From JBMFVE01 sp049966155 (GTDB taxonomy: Bacteria > Bacteroidota > Ignavibacteria > Kryptoniales > JAKASW01), in the NCBI GenBank assembly GCA_049966155.1, contig JBMFVE010000009.1, positions 1 to 64,000 on the forward strand: DNA of 64,000 nucleotides, given 5' to 3'. The notes under the pieces are model-generated. The model did not search any database, was not told where the DNA came from, and saw only the letters and a list, made by a program, of their open reading frames with translations. Positions 8,427-17,857 of the stretch are shown piece by piece (the stretch's first letter is position 1; each line of letters opens with the position of its first letter). Both the position numbers and the translations under genes were made by a program.

Positions 8427-9224
8427 TTAATGAGTCTCCGCTGGTTTATTAGCCTTTTCAGCAGCGGCTTTCTGAGCACGAGCCTTCTTGGCATAATAAG
8501 CTTTCGCAGCAGCCTTTTCCTGATCTGTCAGAGGTCCATTTTCAGGAATTTTCAAAACCTGTTTGGGATAAATGAGATCTGGATTCTTGATTTCATCACG
8601 GTTCTCAACATAAATCTTGGGCCACTTCCATGGGTCGTCGTAAATTGTCTTTTTCTTGGCGATGTTCCACAAGCAATCCCTATTCTTTGCCCAGGTTCCA
8701 ACCGTATATGTCTTCATGACCACCTGAGAGCATTTGGCAATTCTTGCCTGAAGGTCAGCATAATTATTGACGATAGTCTGGTATTTGGAATAAAACTCCG
8801 CCGCCAGATGCAATTTGCTGGCTTTCAAATCGTTCAATTGGTTTTGCAGAGCTGCCACATCATCTCTGTGCGCACAGAGGTCCTGGTCAGACATCTTCAT
8901 ATAGTTGTCTATTGTAGCAGATATCTGGTCAAGTTTTTGTGCGAAGGCATCCATTTCCTGTTTAGAGGTCTGCAACAAAGAATAATAGTTTTGTAGTTCC
9001 TTTTGATAGTCGGCATCCAGACCCGCTAATTGACTTTTAAGATTTGCAATTTCCTGATTTAATTTGTCAAGAACATTTTTTAATGAGTCGCGTTTGGCAG
9101 TATATGTAGCAATTTCCTTCTGCCAATCGTCAAATTTCATCTTTTGTTCCTCTTGTGCGGAAACCACAGAGGAAAACGCGAACAATATAGTCGCGGCAAC
9201 TGAGATTATGAATAGGTTTTTCAT
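8427..9224 (-). CDS. secreted coiled-coil protein with LysM-like domain
   Basis: 265 residues: a signal peptide cleaved near VVSAQE, a long coiled coil rich in Lys, Glu, Gln and Leu (about residues 28-165), a LysM-like domain (about 170-230, starting YTVGTWAKNRDCLWNIA and ending YPKQVLKIP), and an Ala/Lys-rich tail. LysM domains bind peptidoglycan, so the protein probably sits in the periplasm tethered to the wall. It follows a coiled-coil lipoprotein by 13 bases, shares that gene's promoter and ends at a strong terminator, forming a two-gene unit. No enzymatic domain is visible. A GGAGCC ribosome site lies before the ATG. Confidence 0.8.
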   Translation of the reverse strand: MKNLFIISVAATILFAFSSVVSAQEEQKMKFDDWQKEIATYTAKRDSLKNVLDKLNQEIANLKSQLAGLDADYQKELQNYYSLLQTSKQEMDAFAQKLDQISATIDNYMKMSDQDLCAHRDDVAALQNQLNDLKASKLHLAAEFYSKYQTIVNNYADLQARIAKCSQVVMKTYTVGTWAKNRDCLWNIAKKKTIYDDPWKWPKIYVENRDEIKNPDLIYPKQVLKIPENGPLTDQEKAAAKAYYAKKARAQKAAAEKANKPAETH

Positions 9225-9237
9225 CTATGGCTCCTTT

Positions 9238-9519
9238 TCACTTTGACTGCGTAGAATCTGACTGAGCTTGCTGCAATTTCTGCTGCACAAACTTTTCGTT
9301 TTCTTTTACCTGGTTAATCTGCGCCTGCTTGTCGGCAATCTGCTTCTGCAGGTCAGCCTTTTCCTGCTGAGCAGTCTTAATTTGCTGTTCCAATGTCGCA
9401 ACTTCTTTTTTGAGGTCGGACAACTGCTGCATCTGGTTCTGATCAGCATACTTAGTGCAACCAGCAAGTAAGACCGAAGCTACAATTATGCTCAGGATTG
9501 CACCTGGCAATGATCTCAT
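9238..9519 (-). CDS. small coiled-coil lipoprotein
   Basis: 93 residues from the ATG at 9519, chosen because AAAAAAGGAGG lies 7 bases before it; the frame extends further upstream without a good site. A lipoprotein signal peptide with lipobox LLAGC gives a lipidated Cys near residue 20. The mature part is almost entirely a heptad-rich coiled coil of Gln, Lys, Leu and Ala. This resembles Lpp or coiled-coil lipoproteins that tether or space envelope layers, but no family is certain. The partner gene downstream encodes a peptidoglycan-binding coiled-coil protein, so the two may interact across the periplasm (inference). Confidence 0.78.
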   Translation of the reverse strand: MRSLPGAILSIIVASVLLAGCTKYADQNQMQQLSDLKKEVATLEQQIKTAQQEKADLQKQIADKQAQINQVKENEKFVQQKLQQAQSDSTQSK

Positions 9520-9550
9520 TTTGAACCTCCTTTTTTCATTTGTCGCTTTA

Positions 9551-9579
9551 ATTTTAACTGATATATTCTTATAAGTCAA
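9551..9579 (-). promoter_or_regulatory. sigma70-like promoter for the lipoprotein-LysM unit
   Basis: On the minus strand TTGACT (9579-9574), a 17-base spacer and TAAAAT (9556-9551). The predicted start of transcription, around 9544, leaves a leader of about 25 bases that contains the strong ribosome site. Confidence 0.55.
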
Positions 9580-9688
9580 GCGCTACCTGATTAAATATCT
9601 CTTAATTTTTTTTCATAACCTATCCTTTTTCCTCTAATTTTCCTTCAAAATATTGTAAATTTCCATCTCAAAAAGGAGAGTTAAAAAA

Positions 9689-10906
9689 TTGTCAAATGAA
9701 GTAAAAAAAGTGGTTTTGGCCTATTCCGGCGGCCTTGATACGTCGGTTATAATCCCTTATCTCAAGGAAACTTATAAGTGCCAGGTGATAGCCTTTGCAG
9801 CAAATATTGGTCAGGATAAGAATGATCTCGATGGACTTGAAGAGAAAGCACTGAAAACAGGTGCCGACAAATTTTATCTTCTTGATTTACGTAAAGAATT
9901 TGTCGAGGATTATCTTTTCAAAATAGTCAAAGCAGGTGCAGTGTACGAACGTAAGTATCTCCTCGGTACTGCAATTGCTCGTCCATTAATTGCAAAATAC
10001 CAGGTGAAAATCGCAGAAGAAGAAGGTGCCGATGCACTTGCCCATGGCTGCACGGGTAAAGGCAATGATCAGGTGCGGTTTGAGTTAACTTACAAAGCAT
10101 TTGCACCTGAAATGAAAGTCATTGCCCCATGGAGAGAATGGAAAATAAGATCGCGAGAAGACGCCATAAAATATGCTGTGGAGCACAACGTTCCGATAAA
10201 AGCAACTTTAAAAAAGATTTACAGCAGAGACGAAAATCTCTGGCACTTAAGCCATGAAGGCGGAGATCTTGAAGATCCGTGGAACGAACCTGGAGAGGAA
10301 ATGTTCTTGAGAACGAAGTCCCCACAGGAGGCTCCGGACAATCCAACTTACATTGAGATTGAATTTCACAGTGGAATACCAATAGCATTAAATGGGGTGA
10401 AGACAGAGGGACTTGCTCTCGTTGAGACACTAAACCAGATTGGTGCAGAGAATTCTATAGGCAGAACGGATCTGGTTGAAAACCGTCTGGTTGGAATGAA
10501 ATCTCGCGGAGTTTATGAAACTCCAGGTGGTACTATCCTTTATGAAGCGCATAGTGAACTGGAAGAAATTGTGCTTGATCGAGATACCCTTCACTACAAA
10601 GACATTATCGCCCAGCGGTACGCGGAATTGGTTTACAATGGGCAATGGTATACGCCTTTGCGGGAAGCACTCGATGCATTTATAGATTCCACTCAGAAAT
10701 ACGTTACAGGAACAGTGAGGCTGAAGTTGTACAAAGGCAACATAATTCCGGCAGGAAAGAAAAGCAACTACTCGCTTTATAATGAAAACCTGGCAACATT
10801 TTCAGAAGATAACATATATGACCATAAACAGGCTGCTGGATTCATCAATCTTTTCGGTCTGAACGTAAAAGTAAATTCATCGGTGCATGGAAAGCCGTCA
10901 AAATGA
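9689..10906 (+). CDS. argG: argininosuccinate synthase
   Basis: 405 residues, the usual length. ArgG condenses citrulline and aspartate using ATP, the penultimate step of arginine synthesis. The N-terminal pyrophosphatase-type loop AYSGGLDTSV (about residues 10-19) and the HGCTGKGNDQVRFE motif are diagnostic. The start codon is TTG, supported by AAAGGAGAG eight bases upstream and by the alignment of the P-loop to the expected position. It is followed after 111 bases by argH in the same direction, and the two probably act as an arginine unit. No arginine-repressor box was recognised. Confidence 0.97.
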   Translation: MSNEVKKVVLAYSGGLDTSVIIPYLKETYKCQVIAFAANIGQDKNDLDGLEEKALKTGADKFYLLDLRKEFVEDYLFKIVKAGAVYERKYLLGTAIARPLIAKYQVKIAEEEGADALAHGCTGKGNDQVRFELTYKAFAPEMKVIAPWREWKIRSREDAIKYAVEHNVPIKATLKKIYSRDENLWHLSHEGGDLEDPWNEPGEEMFLRTKSPQEAPDNPTYIEIEFHSGIPIALNGVKTEGLALVETLNQIGAENSIGRTDLVENRLVGMKSRGVYETPGGTILYEAHSELEEIVLDRDTLHYKDIIAQRYAELVYNGQWYTPLREALDAFIDSTQKYVTGTVRLKLYKGNIIPAGKKSNYSLYNENLATFSEDNIYDHKQAAGFINLFGLNVKVNSSVHGKPSK

Positions 10907-11017
10907 GCTTGAAACCGAGAAAAAAATTAATTCTGACAGATTGGAACCTTTAGGAAAATATGTTGTAACTTATTATGACATTTAAAAGAACAAACTGATA
11001 ACTTGAAGAAATAAAAA

Positions 11018-12391
11018 ATGGGAAAGCTCTGGGGCGGAAGATTTTCAAGCAAAACCTCCGCATTAATGGATGATTTCAACAATTCCTTGAAATTTGACAG
11101 GCGCCTCTGGGAAGAAGAACTCATTGCAAGTAAGGCTTATGCTAAAGCGTTGGCAAGGGCAAATGCCCTGAGTCGTTCAGAATCACAGGAGATCATCAAT
11201 GCACTTGACCAAATTGCAGCAGAATTTCGCAAAGGAAAATTTACTTTTAAATCAGATGACGAAGACATTCACACAGCAGTTGAGCGAAGGCTTGTTGAAA
11301 AGATTGGGAATACCGGGAAGAAAATACACTCGGGTCGCAGTCGTAATGAGCAAGTTGTTACAGATGAACGTCTGTACCTTAAAAAGGAAAATAAGGCACT
11401 GACGGCTTTAATAACAAAGCTTCAAAGTGAACTATGCAAAATTGCATCGCAGACAATTGAAGATATAGTTCCTTCTTTCACACATCTTCAGCAGGCACAA
11501 TTAATAAGACTTGCACATTATTTTATGTCGTTCTTCTTTATGCTTGAGGACGATAAAGGACGATTTATTGATCAGGAAAAGAGACTGGATGTCCTTCCTC
11601 TGGGCGCAGGGGCAGTTGCAGGTTCGACAATTAATATAGATCGTGAAAAATTAAGATCGGATCTCGGCTTTTCCAGAATTAGCCGGAACAGTATTCAAGC
11701 TATCAGTGATCGAGATTTCATTGCAGAATTCTTATTTGCTTCTGCCCAGGCAATGGTTCATTTAAGTCGATTTGCAGAAGATATGATAATATGGAGCTCC
11801 GCTGAGTTTGGTTACGTTGAACTGGACGACGCTTTTGCAACGGGAAGCAGCATGATGCCCCAGAAGAAGAACCCTGATTCAATGGAGTTAATCAGGGGAA
11901 AAACTGCACGCGTGATTTCAGATTTAAGCACAATCTTGATTGTTCAAAAAGGACTCCCTCTTAGCTATTCAAAGGACCTACAGGAAGATAAGGAACCACT
12001 TTTCGACAGCATCGACACTTTAAAAGCATCACTACAAATCTGCGCTGGCGCAGTGAAAACACTTCGAATAAGAAAAGAAAATTTGCTTCGGAATGTTGAC
12101 GAAACAATTTACGCCACTGATATTGCAGACTATCTTGTAAAGCAGGGCATCCCATTCCGTGAGGCCCATCAATTGGTTGGGAAGCTTATTTTAACCTCAA
12201 TTTCGTCTAAAAAGGATCTGAGTAAATTTACATTAAGGGAATTAAAGAAAATCTCAAACAAATTTGATAAAAACTACTTTAATATCTTTTCCCCAGAAAA
12301 GTCTGTTGAAAGGCACAACGTCATAGGTGGAACGGCAATGAAGCGAGTTGAGGATGAAATATCCATTGCACTGAGTTTGCTGAGTGATTAG
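11018..12391 (+). CDS. argH: argininosuccinate lyase
   Basis: 457 residues, standard for the fumarase/aspartase superfamily. ArgH cleaves argininosuccinate to arginine and fumarate. The sequence opens KLWGGRFS as expected, has the substrate-binding SGRSRNEQV segment (about residue 107) and the superfamily signature GSSMMPQKKNPDS (about residue 284). The terminus overlaps the possible GTG of the next gene by a few bases, so transcription probably reads into the helicase gene. Confidence 0.97.
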   Translation: MGKLWGGRFSSKTSALMDDFNNSLKFDRRLWEEELIASKAYAKALARANALSRSESQEIINALDQIAAEFRKGKFTFKSDDEDIHTAVERRLVEKIGNTGKKIHSGRSRNEQVVTDERLYLKKENKALTALITKLQSELCKIASQTIEDIVPSFTHLQQAQLIRLAHYFMSFFFMLEDDKGRFIDQEKRLDVLPLGAGAVAGSTINIDREKLRSDLGFSRISRNSIQAISDRDFIAEFLFASAQAMVHLSRFAEDMIIWSSAEFGYVELDDAFATGSSMMPQKKNPDSMELIRGKTARVISDLSTILIVQKGLPLSYSKDLQEDKEPLFDSIDTLKASLQICAGAVKTLRIRKENLLRNVDETIYATDIADYLVKQGIPFREAHQLVGKLILTSISSKKDLSKFTLRELKKISNKFDKNYFNIFSPEKSVERHNVIGGTAMKRVEDEISIALSLLSD

Positions 12392-12401
12392 AGGCAACAG
12401 G

Positions 12402-14642
12402 ATGAATAAATTTGATTTCCTGAATGATTTGAATCCAGAACAGCTTGAGGCAGTCAAATGTACCGAAGGGCCTGTACTTGTGCTTGCGGGAGCAGGCAGC
12501 GGAAAAACAAAGGTCCTGACATACCGAGTTGCTTATCTTGTTGCTTCAGGGGTTCCCTTTAACGATATCCTTTGCCTTACATTCACAAACAAAGCTGCAA
12601 ACGAGATGCGAAAGCGAATCAATTCCCTTCTTGGTGAATTGGGCAGGAAGTTCTCATTGGGTCAGGGATGGATAGGAACTTTTCATTCACTTTTTGCAAG
12701 GATATTAAGAACTGAAGCCGAAAAACTGGGCTACACTCCGGGTTACACAATTTATGATGAAGAAGATTCATTGAGAACTATTCGCGAGCTGCTTCGCGAG
12801 CGAAGCCTGTCGGAAGAACTTTTTTCACCTTCAGCCATCAGATGGAAAATAAGTCAATTAAAAAACAAGACTATCTTACCTGAAGAATTCTTAACACTGG
12901 CAAGGATGCGGCAGGAGCAGGTCAGTGCACAAATTTATTCTGACTACGAAAAGCGACTCAAGAAGAACAATGCGATGGATTTCGATGACCTGCTTTTGAA
13001 GCCCATTTTACTTTTCAATCGCGATCGGAGCGTTCTTGAAAAATATCAAAATAAGTTCAAATATATACTCGTTGACGAATATCAGGATACGAATAGAGCG
13101 CAGTATATTCTCCTGAAACTTCTTGCTGAATCTCATAGAAATATTTGCGTCGTTGGAGATGACGCACAGAGCATTTATTCCTGGCGCGGTGCTGAGCTTC
13201 AGAACATATTTGATTTTCAGACAGATTATAAAGGCTGTAGAATATTCCGTCTTGAACAAAACTATCGTTCCACAGGAAAAATACTGAAAGCAGCCAATTC
13301 AGTTATCATACATAATCGCAGAAAACTTGATAAAGAGCTGTGGACAACAAACCATGAGGGAGAGAAACTGACCCTCCTCAAATGCGATACTGACCGAGAT
13401 GAAGGATACAGGATTGTACAAAAAATCAGAGAAGAAATTTTGAAAAACAAGCTCAGGTTAAAGGACTTTGTCGTCCTTTATCGTACAAACTATCAATCAA
13501 GGTCTCTTGAGGAAGCATTTAATAGAAACGGAATCCCTTATGTCATAGTTGGAGGTATCGCATTTTATAGAAGAAAGGAGATAAAGGACATACTTGCTTA
13601 TCTGAAACTAATTATAAATCCATCTGATGATGAATCTTTTCTACGGGTTGTTAATATGCCTCAACGTGGCATAGGTGATATTTCAGTTGAGCACTTAAAA
13701 AGTTTTGCCCAATTAAACTCTCTATCACTATTTTCAGCGTCAGGGCTGGCAGATAATATTGCGGAAATCCAGCCCCGTCAGAGGAAACAACTTTTAAATT
13801 TTCACGATCTCATAAGAAAATATACAAATCTCCAGGGCAAGCTAACAGCGAGCCAGCTTGTACAATCGTTAATGGACGAAACCGGAATCCTAAGAGGGCT
13901 TAAAGAGGAAGGAACAACTGAATCTTTGGAGCGAATAGAAAATATTCAGGAATTCATTTCTGGAATTGCCGAATTTCAGCAGGAAAATCCTGATAGTACA
14001 TTACAGGAATTCCTTTCAGAGGTATCATTGGTTACCGATGTTGATCGCTGGGACACCAGACAGAATTCGGTCACCTTGATGACAATCCACTCTGCAAAAG
14101 GGCTTGAATTCCCTGTGGTATTCGTTAGCGGTTTGGAGGAAGGGCTTTTTCCCCATTCATCGAAAGAAGATGAAGAGCTCGAGGAAGAAAGGCGCCTTTT
14201 TTATGTGGCTATTACGAGGGCCAAGAAGAAGGTTTACCTTTCTTATGCAAAAGAAAGATATCGATATGGGCGGCCCACATTTCAATCTCCATCAAGATTC
14301 ATTTCGGAAATAAAAAGGGATTTAATAGAAGATGACGATAAAAGTAAATTCACAGGGGACAACAAAGTAGAGACCCTGAACGATATCCTTGAAAGGCTCG
14401 GGGTCAGTTTTGAAAATAGATCCGTCGGAACACAACCTTCAGGTAAAAACAACTTTCAACAGAATGTGGGAATAGACGAAGGTTTCAAAGTCGGCTCAGT
14501 AGTCGAACATGAAATGTTTGGAATTGGGAGGATTGTAGAAATTTCAGGAAAAGGTGAAAATACCAGAGCTGTAGTCATTTTTGGCTCCAATCAACGCAAG
14601 CAGCTTTTACTCAGATATGCACACCTGCGACTTATAAAATAA
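12402..14642 (+). CDS. pcrA: UvrD/PcrA family DNA helicase
   Basis: 746 residues from the ATG at 12402, preferred over an in-frame GTG at 12384 because GAGG is correctly spaced before it. This is a superfamily 1A 3'-5' helicase: LNPEQLEAV Q-motif, Walker A AGAGSGKT (about residues 32-39), DEYQDTN Walker B, GDDAQSIYSWRG motif III, and TIHSAKGLEFPVVFV motif V. The PcrA-like C-terminal tail ends in a domain with FGIGRIVEI. Such helicases act in nucleotide-excision repair, mismatch repair and removal of RecA or RNA polymerase. It sits directly after argH by proximity only. Confidence 0.93.
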   Translation: MNKFDFLNDLNPEQLEAVKCTEGPVLVLAGAGSGKTKVLTYRVAYLVASGVPFNDILCLTFTNKAANEMRKRINSLLGELGRKFSLGQGWIGTFHSLFARILRTEAEKLGYTPGYTIYDEEDSLRTIRELLRERSLSEELFSPSAIRWKISQLKNKTILPEEFLTLARMRQEQVSAQIYSDYEKRLKKNNAMDFDDLLLKPILLFNRDRSVLEKYQNKFKYILVDEYQDTNRAQYILLKLLAESHRNICVVGDDAQSIYSWRGAELQNIFDFQTDYKGCRIFRLEQNYRSTGKILKAANSVIIHNRRKLDKELWTTNHEGEKLTLLKCDTDRDEGYRIVQKIREEILKNKLRLKDFVVLYRTNYQSRSLEEAFNRNGIPYVIVGGIAFYRRKEIKDILAYLKLIINPSDDESFLRVVNMPQRGIGDISVEHLKSFAQLNSLSLFSASGLADNIAEIQPRQRKQLLNFHDLIRKYTNLQGKLTASQLVQSLMDETGILRGLKEEGTTESLERIENIQEFISGIAEFQQENPDSTLQEFLSEVSLVTDVDRWDTRQNSVTLMTIHSAKGLEFPVVFVSGLEEGLFPHSSKEDEELEEERRLFYVAITRAKKKVYLSYAKERYRYGRPTFQSPSRFISEIKRDLIEDDDKSKFTGDNKVETLNDILERLGVSFENRSVGTQPSGKNNFQQNVGIDEGFKVGSVVEHEMFGIGRIVEISGKGENTRAVVIFGSNQRKQLLLRYAHLRLIK

Positions 14643-14700
14643 GCCCGGGGAATGGTTTTGAAACGGGCACTTAAGTTATTACCAATGCCCTGGCTGACAC

Positions 14701-15423
14701 TTAATAAACAGCCAGAAGAGATGAAGTTTTTATGGCGGCCGTTTCAGATCGCAGCCGCGAGTTGCCAAGCGACAGGCGTTCAAATCCAGCCAGATCAAAA
14801 AAACCGACCTCATGCTCTGTTAAGCCTCCTTCAGGTCCAATTACAGCAATCACGCTTTGTTCAGGAGGCAACTGTTTTATTTTTTCATCCAATTTTTCTC
14901 CGGCTGCAGCATCCATCACAAATCTTAACTTGTAGCTGTCAGAAATTTTTCTAACTGACGAAAGGTTATCAGCAATGTGGATAACGGGGATATAACACTG
15001 AAGAGATTGCTTAACAGCAGATCGAATAATCCTGCTTAACCGATCAACTCTTACACGATTTCCTTCACTCCTTTCTGACTTAAAAATTACAAACTCCCTG
15101 GCCCCAAGTTCAGTGCACTTTTCCAATGCAAACTCAAGTTTAGAAGCCGTTGAAAGAAAAGCAATGGCAATTGCATATTCTCTTTTTGAGGCATTGAGCC
15201 ACCTTTCAAAATTTATTATCCGTGCAATTGTATGCGAACCAGTAATACTTTCCACTTCACACCTGAATGTAAGCCCACGTCCATCTGTAACCAGAATCTT
15301 TTCACCTCGCCTCATTCTCAACACACGAGACAGATGAAAATGTTCTTCCCCTGATATTATGATTTTCCCTGTCTTATATGCACCTTCAAGGGATTCTTTA
15401 TCTTCAACTATGAACTCCTCCAT
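14701..15423 (-). CDS. rsmE: 16S rRNA (uracil-1498-N3)-methyltransferase
   Basis: 240 residues of the SPOUT superfamily. RsmE methylates U1498 in helix 44 of 16S rRNA using S-adenosylmethionine. The N-terminal PUA-like segment carries HLSRVLRMRRGE, and the C-terminal knotted domain has IGPEGGLTEHEV (about residue 194) and the LGNSRLRSETA loop that forms the cofactor pocket. It overlaps by one base the barrel gene upstream and is the last gene of a long minus-strand run. Confidence 0.95.
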   Translation of the reverse strand: MEEFIVEDKESLEGAYKTGKIIISGEEHFHLSRVLRMRRGEKILVTDGRGLTFRCEVESITGSHTIARIINFERWLNASKREYAIAIAFLSTASKLEFALEKCTELGAREFVIFKSERSEGNRVRVDRLSRIIRSAVKQSLQCYIPVIHIADNLSSVRKISDSYKLRFVMDAAAGEKLDEKIKQLPPEQSVIAVIGPEGGLTEHEVGFFDLAGFERLSLGNSRLRSETAAIKTSSLLAVY

Positions 15424-16730
15424 TAAATTGTCGCTCCAAGTACAAGAATAGTCTCAAGATTCCCACCTTTACCACGAGCTATAGCTAACTGTGCAACGAC
15501 GTTGAAAGGCATAACAAAGCTAAGTCCACCTCCATAACCATACAAAAGTCTGTTATACGACGGCACATCTCCTTTCTTATACGTCTCACCGGCATCTCCA
15601 AAGAAAGACCAGTAAATCTCAAGTTTGATAGGATTTGAGTTAGCAGCCAAACCAAACGGAAAGTCAAGGGGGACATCCCTTAAGAGTAGAAATCTCATTT
15701 CTAAATTAGACCCTATCATGGACTGGCCTTCCTGAATGGTGCTGAACATTCCTCTGATCCTCTCACCATAACCAATAAAAACATCATAGTAAGGTGGAAT
15801 TGTTGGGCCTTCTGCGATGTTACCGTGAATGCGCGCAGCAAAACTTACTGATGGGGAGATTGAAATAAATTTCCTTGCATCTAATTCAAATCTGGCAAAA
15901 TTAACCTGACTTTCACCAAGTCCATACTTATTAAATCCAATACTTATAAAATCCCCTCTTGTTGGAAACCATTTCACATTGCGAGTGTCAAAAATCATGT
16001 TGATTCCTGCAGAGGCAAACACATCCCTTCCCGTCACTGAAACTGTCGTAGTGTTTCCTGTTGATTTATTGAGCACATAATTATATGCCAGCATACCAGA
16101 AGCAGTTATAGTGCTGCCAAAGAGTCTGGTTAAACTCACACTTGCATCTCCGTAAAGATTATCGAGATTACTGGCATAATCCTGAGATTCAATTAATGAA
16201 AGTCTTCCTCGTGAAATGTTGCCCCGAAGAGTCAATAAGTAATTGTGGCTATTTCCAACCCATGGACTTATGAATGTTACATTTACAAAAGGATCATAGC
16301 CAAGTGCAAACTCAAAGGTTAATTTTTCATTCCGTCCAAGGAAGTTATTGTCACGAATTCCAAGGCCACCGTAAAATTTTTTCCAATCTCTGTCCCTGAG
16401 ACCAATTACCGGAAACGGATAAATATACCATTTTTCTTTTACTTCAATAACCACATCAGCTTCATCCCCAACCAGTCTTTCTGCATGCACTGAGACCGAT
16501 GAAAAGAGATCTGATTTGTAAAGCTTTTGAGTTGCTGCCGCAAGATCTGCTGGCGTCACTGAATCTCCATGGGAGAATCCCAGAAGTTTTTGAATAACCC
16601 AGGACTTTGTGACTTTATTTCCTTCAATTATTATTCTTCTGACTGTAATTCCATGAACAGGATCTATCCAGCATGCAAATGAATATCGAATTATTACAAA
16701 AAGAAAAAATATTAAGAAGGCAAAGCGCAT
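15423..16730 (-). CDS. BamA/TamA-family outer-membrane protein with one POTRA domain
   Basis: 435 residues. A signal peptide (residues 1-19) is followed by a single POTRA-like domain (about 25-100; VRRIIIEGNKVTKSWVI, then LYKSDLFSSVSV) and a C-terminal 16-strand-type surface-antigen barrel with GGLGIRDNNFLGRNEKL and the conserved RGMFS region. True BamA has five POTRA domains, so this is a shorter Omp85 member, closer to the patatin-associated or single-POTRA types found in Bacteroidota. It may insert or translocate a particular substrate. The next gene upstream is a kinase hybrid whose stop overlaps its start. Confidence 0.85.
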   Translation of the reverse strand: MRFAFLIFFLFVIIRYSFACWIDPVHGITVRRIIIEGNKVTKSWVIQKLLGFSHGDSVTPADLAAATQKLYKSDLFSSVSVHAERLVGDEADVVIEVKEKWYIYPFPVIGLRDRDWKKFYGGLGIRDNNFLGRNEKLTFEFALGYDPFVNVTFISPWVGNSHNYLLTLRGNISRGRLSLIESQDYASNLDNLYGDASVSLTRLFGSTITASGMLAYNYVLNKSTGNTTTVSVTGRDVFASAGINMIFDTRNVKWFPTRGDFISIGFNKYGLGESQVNFARFELDARKFISISPSVSFAARIHGNIAEGPTIPPYYDVFIGYGERIRGMFSTIQEGQSMIGSNLEMRFLLLRDVPLDFPFGLAANSNPIKLEIYWSFFGDAGETYKKGDVPSYNRLLYGYGGGLSFVMPFNVVAQLAIARGKGGNLETILVLGATI

Positions 16731-17839
16731 TATCCGCGCAGCGGAATCTCTACAATTACAGTTGTTCCCACATTTATTGTGGACTTGAGAAACAATTTGA
16801 AGTTGCTTATCTCTGCTATCTTTTTTGCTATATACAGACCAAGTCCTGCTCCCTGCTGTTGTTGCCTTTCTTTTTCAACTTGATAAAATTTTTCGAAAAC
16901 CCTGTCAATTTTAGATTCAGGTATACCCACGCCTGTATCCTGGATTTCGATCCTGGCATTGCCATTCTCAGCCTTTGCCTCAATGGATATATGACCAGAC
17001 TGTGTGAATTTAACAGCATTTGATATAATTCGTCCAAGCATGTCACGGGTAAGTGTTTCTGAGCCAAATACAATAAGGTCATCTGGAACGACAAACTGGA
17101 ACTTTAGAGAATTTTGCACGGCAAGTGGATAATATTCGTCATATAGGGATTGGAGGACTTTTGAAAGGTTAAAATTCCCCCTGTTTGTTTTGTAATAGCT
17201 TTCGATCTGGCCGGAGTCAATCTGAACAGCCTCCAGGAAATCATCCACAAGATTTTTCAACCTGTCACCACCGTGGTGAATGAGCTCAGCAAATTCTTTC
17301 AGTTCTTCTGTAGTAATTTTCGAAGCATCGCTGCTGATGATTTCTGAAAATCCAATTATTGAGGTTAATGGGGTATTAAGTTCATGAGAAAGCGTTGCAA
17401 GTATCTGGGACTTAAGTGTTTCAAATTCATCCTGCATGGCGCTTCTCAGCGAAGCAGCCCGCTTTAGTTTTCCACGAACAGTTGTAATTAACTCATCAAT
17501 GTCAACTGGTTTGGTAAGATAATCATCAACTCCCAATTCTTTTCCCTCAATCATGTGACGACGGTCGGAAAGCGCTGTAAGAAAGATAAAGGGAACTGTC
17601 CTCAATTCTGGCGTTTTCTGAACTTTCTCGTAAAATTCAAACCCGCTCATCTCAGGCATTGAGACATCACTGATTATAAGATCGGGCTTATTCGATTCAA
17701 GAAGCTTCAGGGCATCACTGGCAGTGGTTGCGCCAATAGTACGATACCCTGCATCCTCAAGGATGGTAGCAAACAAATCAAGATTTGTTTGCTCGTCGTC
17801 AACCAGCATTATGAGAAACCTGTCAGTTAAATTTCCCAT
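16730..17839 (-). CDS. response regulator-histidine kinase hybrid protein
   Basis: 369 residues with a reversed domain order: an N-terminal receiver (about residues 8-125; VDDEQTN, phospho-acceptor Asp in IISDVSMPEM, LTKP), then HisKA with LSHELNTPL (about 150), then HATPase with SNAVKFTQ, DTGVGIPE and GAGLGLYIAK. No membrane segment or signal peptide, so it is cytoplasmic. Such receiver-first kinases accept phosphate from another kinase and pass the signal on; the input and output partners are not next to it. It lies between secG and the Omp85-type gene in an apparent envelope run. Confidence 0.9.
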   Translation of the reverse strand: MGNLTDRFLIMLVDDEQTNLDLFATILEDAGYRTIGATTASDALKLLESNKPDLIISDVSMPEMSGFEFYEKVQKTPELRTVPFIFLTALSDRRHMIEGKELGVDDYLTKPVDIDELITTVRGKLKRAASLRSAMQDEFETLKSQILATLSHELNTPLTSIIGFSEIISSDASKITTEELKEFAELIHHGGDRLKNLVDDFLEAVQIDSGQIESYYKTNRGNFNLSKVLQSLYDEYYPLAVQNSLKFQFVVPDDLIVFGSETLTRDMLGRIISNAVKFTQSGHISIEAKAENGNARIEIQDTGVGIPESKIDRVFEKFYQVEKERQQQQGAGLGLYIAKKIAEISNFKLFLKSTINVGTTVIVEIPLRG

Positions 17840-17857
17840 CAGAGCGAAGACTTAAAC

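Noticed and set aside
8430..8996. 188-residue open frame opposite the LysM gene
   Set aside because: It is the antisense shadow of a clear secreted coiled-coil protein, has odd composition and no domain.
14643..14690. GCCCG...CGGGC short inverted repeat between the helicase gene and rsmE
   Set aside because: Only five base pairs with a 16-base loop and no clear U tract; too weak for a terminator call.
14652..14954. 100-residue plus-strand frame opposite rsmE
   Set aside because: Antisense to the well-supported RsmE frame, with no recognisable domain.
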